From the NCBI RefSeq assembly GCF_001469165.1, contig NZ_JABX01000005.1, positions 140,177 through 204,176 on the forward strand: DNA of 64,000 nt, given 5' to 3'. The DNA is from Thiohalocapsa sp. ML1. Its GTDB lineage: Bacteria; Pseudomonadota; Gammaproteobacteria; Chromatiales; Chromatiaceae. The notes under the pieces are model-generated. The model saw only the letters and a program-made list of their open reading frames with translations. It did not search any database and was not told where the DNA came from. Position 1 is the stretch's first letter; each line of letters begins with the position of its first letter. Shown in pieces: positions 63,905 to 64,000 of the stretch. A program made the position numbers and the translations under genes.

Positions 63905-64000
63905 CCCCCGGTTGGGCCGGAGCGCTTGGCCGGAGCGCAAGGCTGGAGAGCCCGGCCGGAGAGCCCGGCCGGAGAGCCCGCCGGAGAGCCGACCGGAGAG
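63905..64000. repeat. GGCCGGAGAGCC tandem repeat at window end
   Basis: GGCCGGAGCGC followed by at least four GGCCGGAGAGCCC-like units runs to the window end. The unit also heads the palindromic repeats at 26930 and 38590. It continues beyond the window. Confidence 0.7.

Overview
The window is GC-rich DNA from a gammaproteobacterium. Gene content and the style of the proteins (zf-CHCC next to ilvE, hflD next to mnmA, SrmB-type helicase, PEP-CTERM-like proteins, many small intergenic repeats) suggest the Chromatiales, possibly a purple sulfur bacterium; that placement is an inference. Most genes are ordinary chromosomal ones, separated by intergenic spacers crowded with short iterated repeats (GGGCCGA heptamers, GATCCC/GATTTC hexamers, GGGGCTA heptamers, GACCTGGAGGTC-type palindromes).

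Layout: 0-7.7 kb, housekeeping (3' end of glnE, ilvE, a zf-CHCC protein, a DEAD-box helicase, an alpha/beta hydrolase, a DUF3616 protein, a CDKN3-like phosphatase, lptF). 7.9-19.3 kb, a MerR-type regulator with a candidate operator, a fused eukaryote-type hisHF, a ClpP-like lipoprotein, a secretin-domain protein, a GNAT protein, a JmjC ribosomal oxygenase, an EamA transporter, an OmpA-like protein and purB. 19.8-23.7 kb, an accessory patch: a truncated DUF4239 gene, REP-like repeats and a three-gene DUF262 / DUF3696-ATPase / unknown cassette that looks like a defence system. 24-36 kb, acnA, hflD, mnmA, a SulP transporter, a lytic transglycosylase, a Met-rich membrane protein and a convergent ferric-iron permease/binding-protein pair.

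36-48 kb is an iron and metal region. A DmeF-like exporter and a PEP-CTERM-like protein lead into a gene set with an HMA-like protein, a cupin, a P1B-type ATPase with an unusual ACALKL membrane motif, and five small membrane proteins (two YtxH-like with Ala/Gly/Gln/Met-rich tails, two MamC-like glycine-zipper proteins and one single-span peptide), followed by a DUF2325 protein. Four near-identical Fur-box-like sites lie in front of the iron-binding protein, the HMA protein, the ATPase operon and the DUF2325 gene. The best hypothesis is a ferrosome-like (fez) iron-storage organelle locus.

49.3-57.3 kb holds a vapBC pair and a chromosomal integron. A long-form intI gene carrying a one-base frameshift faces away from a leftward array of minus-strand genes with visibly lower GC. 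An attI-like core lies at about 55.74 kb and an unmistakable attC hairpin at 51.32-51.41 kb. They bound one cassette of about 4.4 kb carrying four genes in operon order: a heme-oxygenase-like diiron oxygenase, a U32-like TIM barrel protein, a GNAT-like protein and a PGM1/BesA-type ATP-grasp ligase. This looks like a small biosynthetic pathway captured as a single gene cassette and is the most striking find. A second cassette gene encodes a Gly/Ala-rich hydrophobic protein.

57.5-64 kb carries an HSL-family esterase and an operon of a MaoC-Pta fusion, acetate kinase and a DUF3141 PHA-synthase-like hydrolase, ending in GGCCGGAGAGCC repeats.
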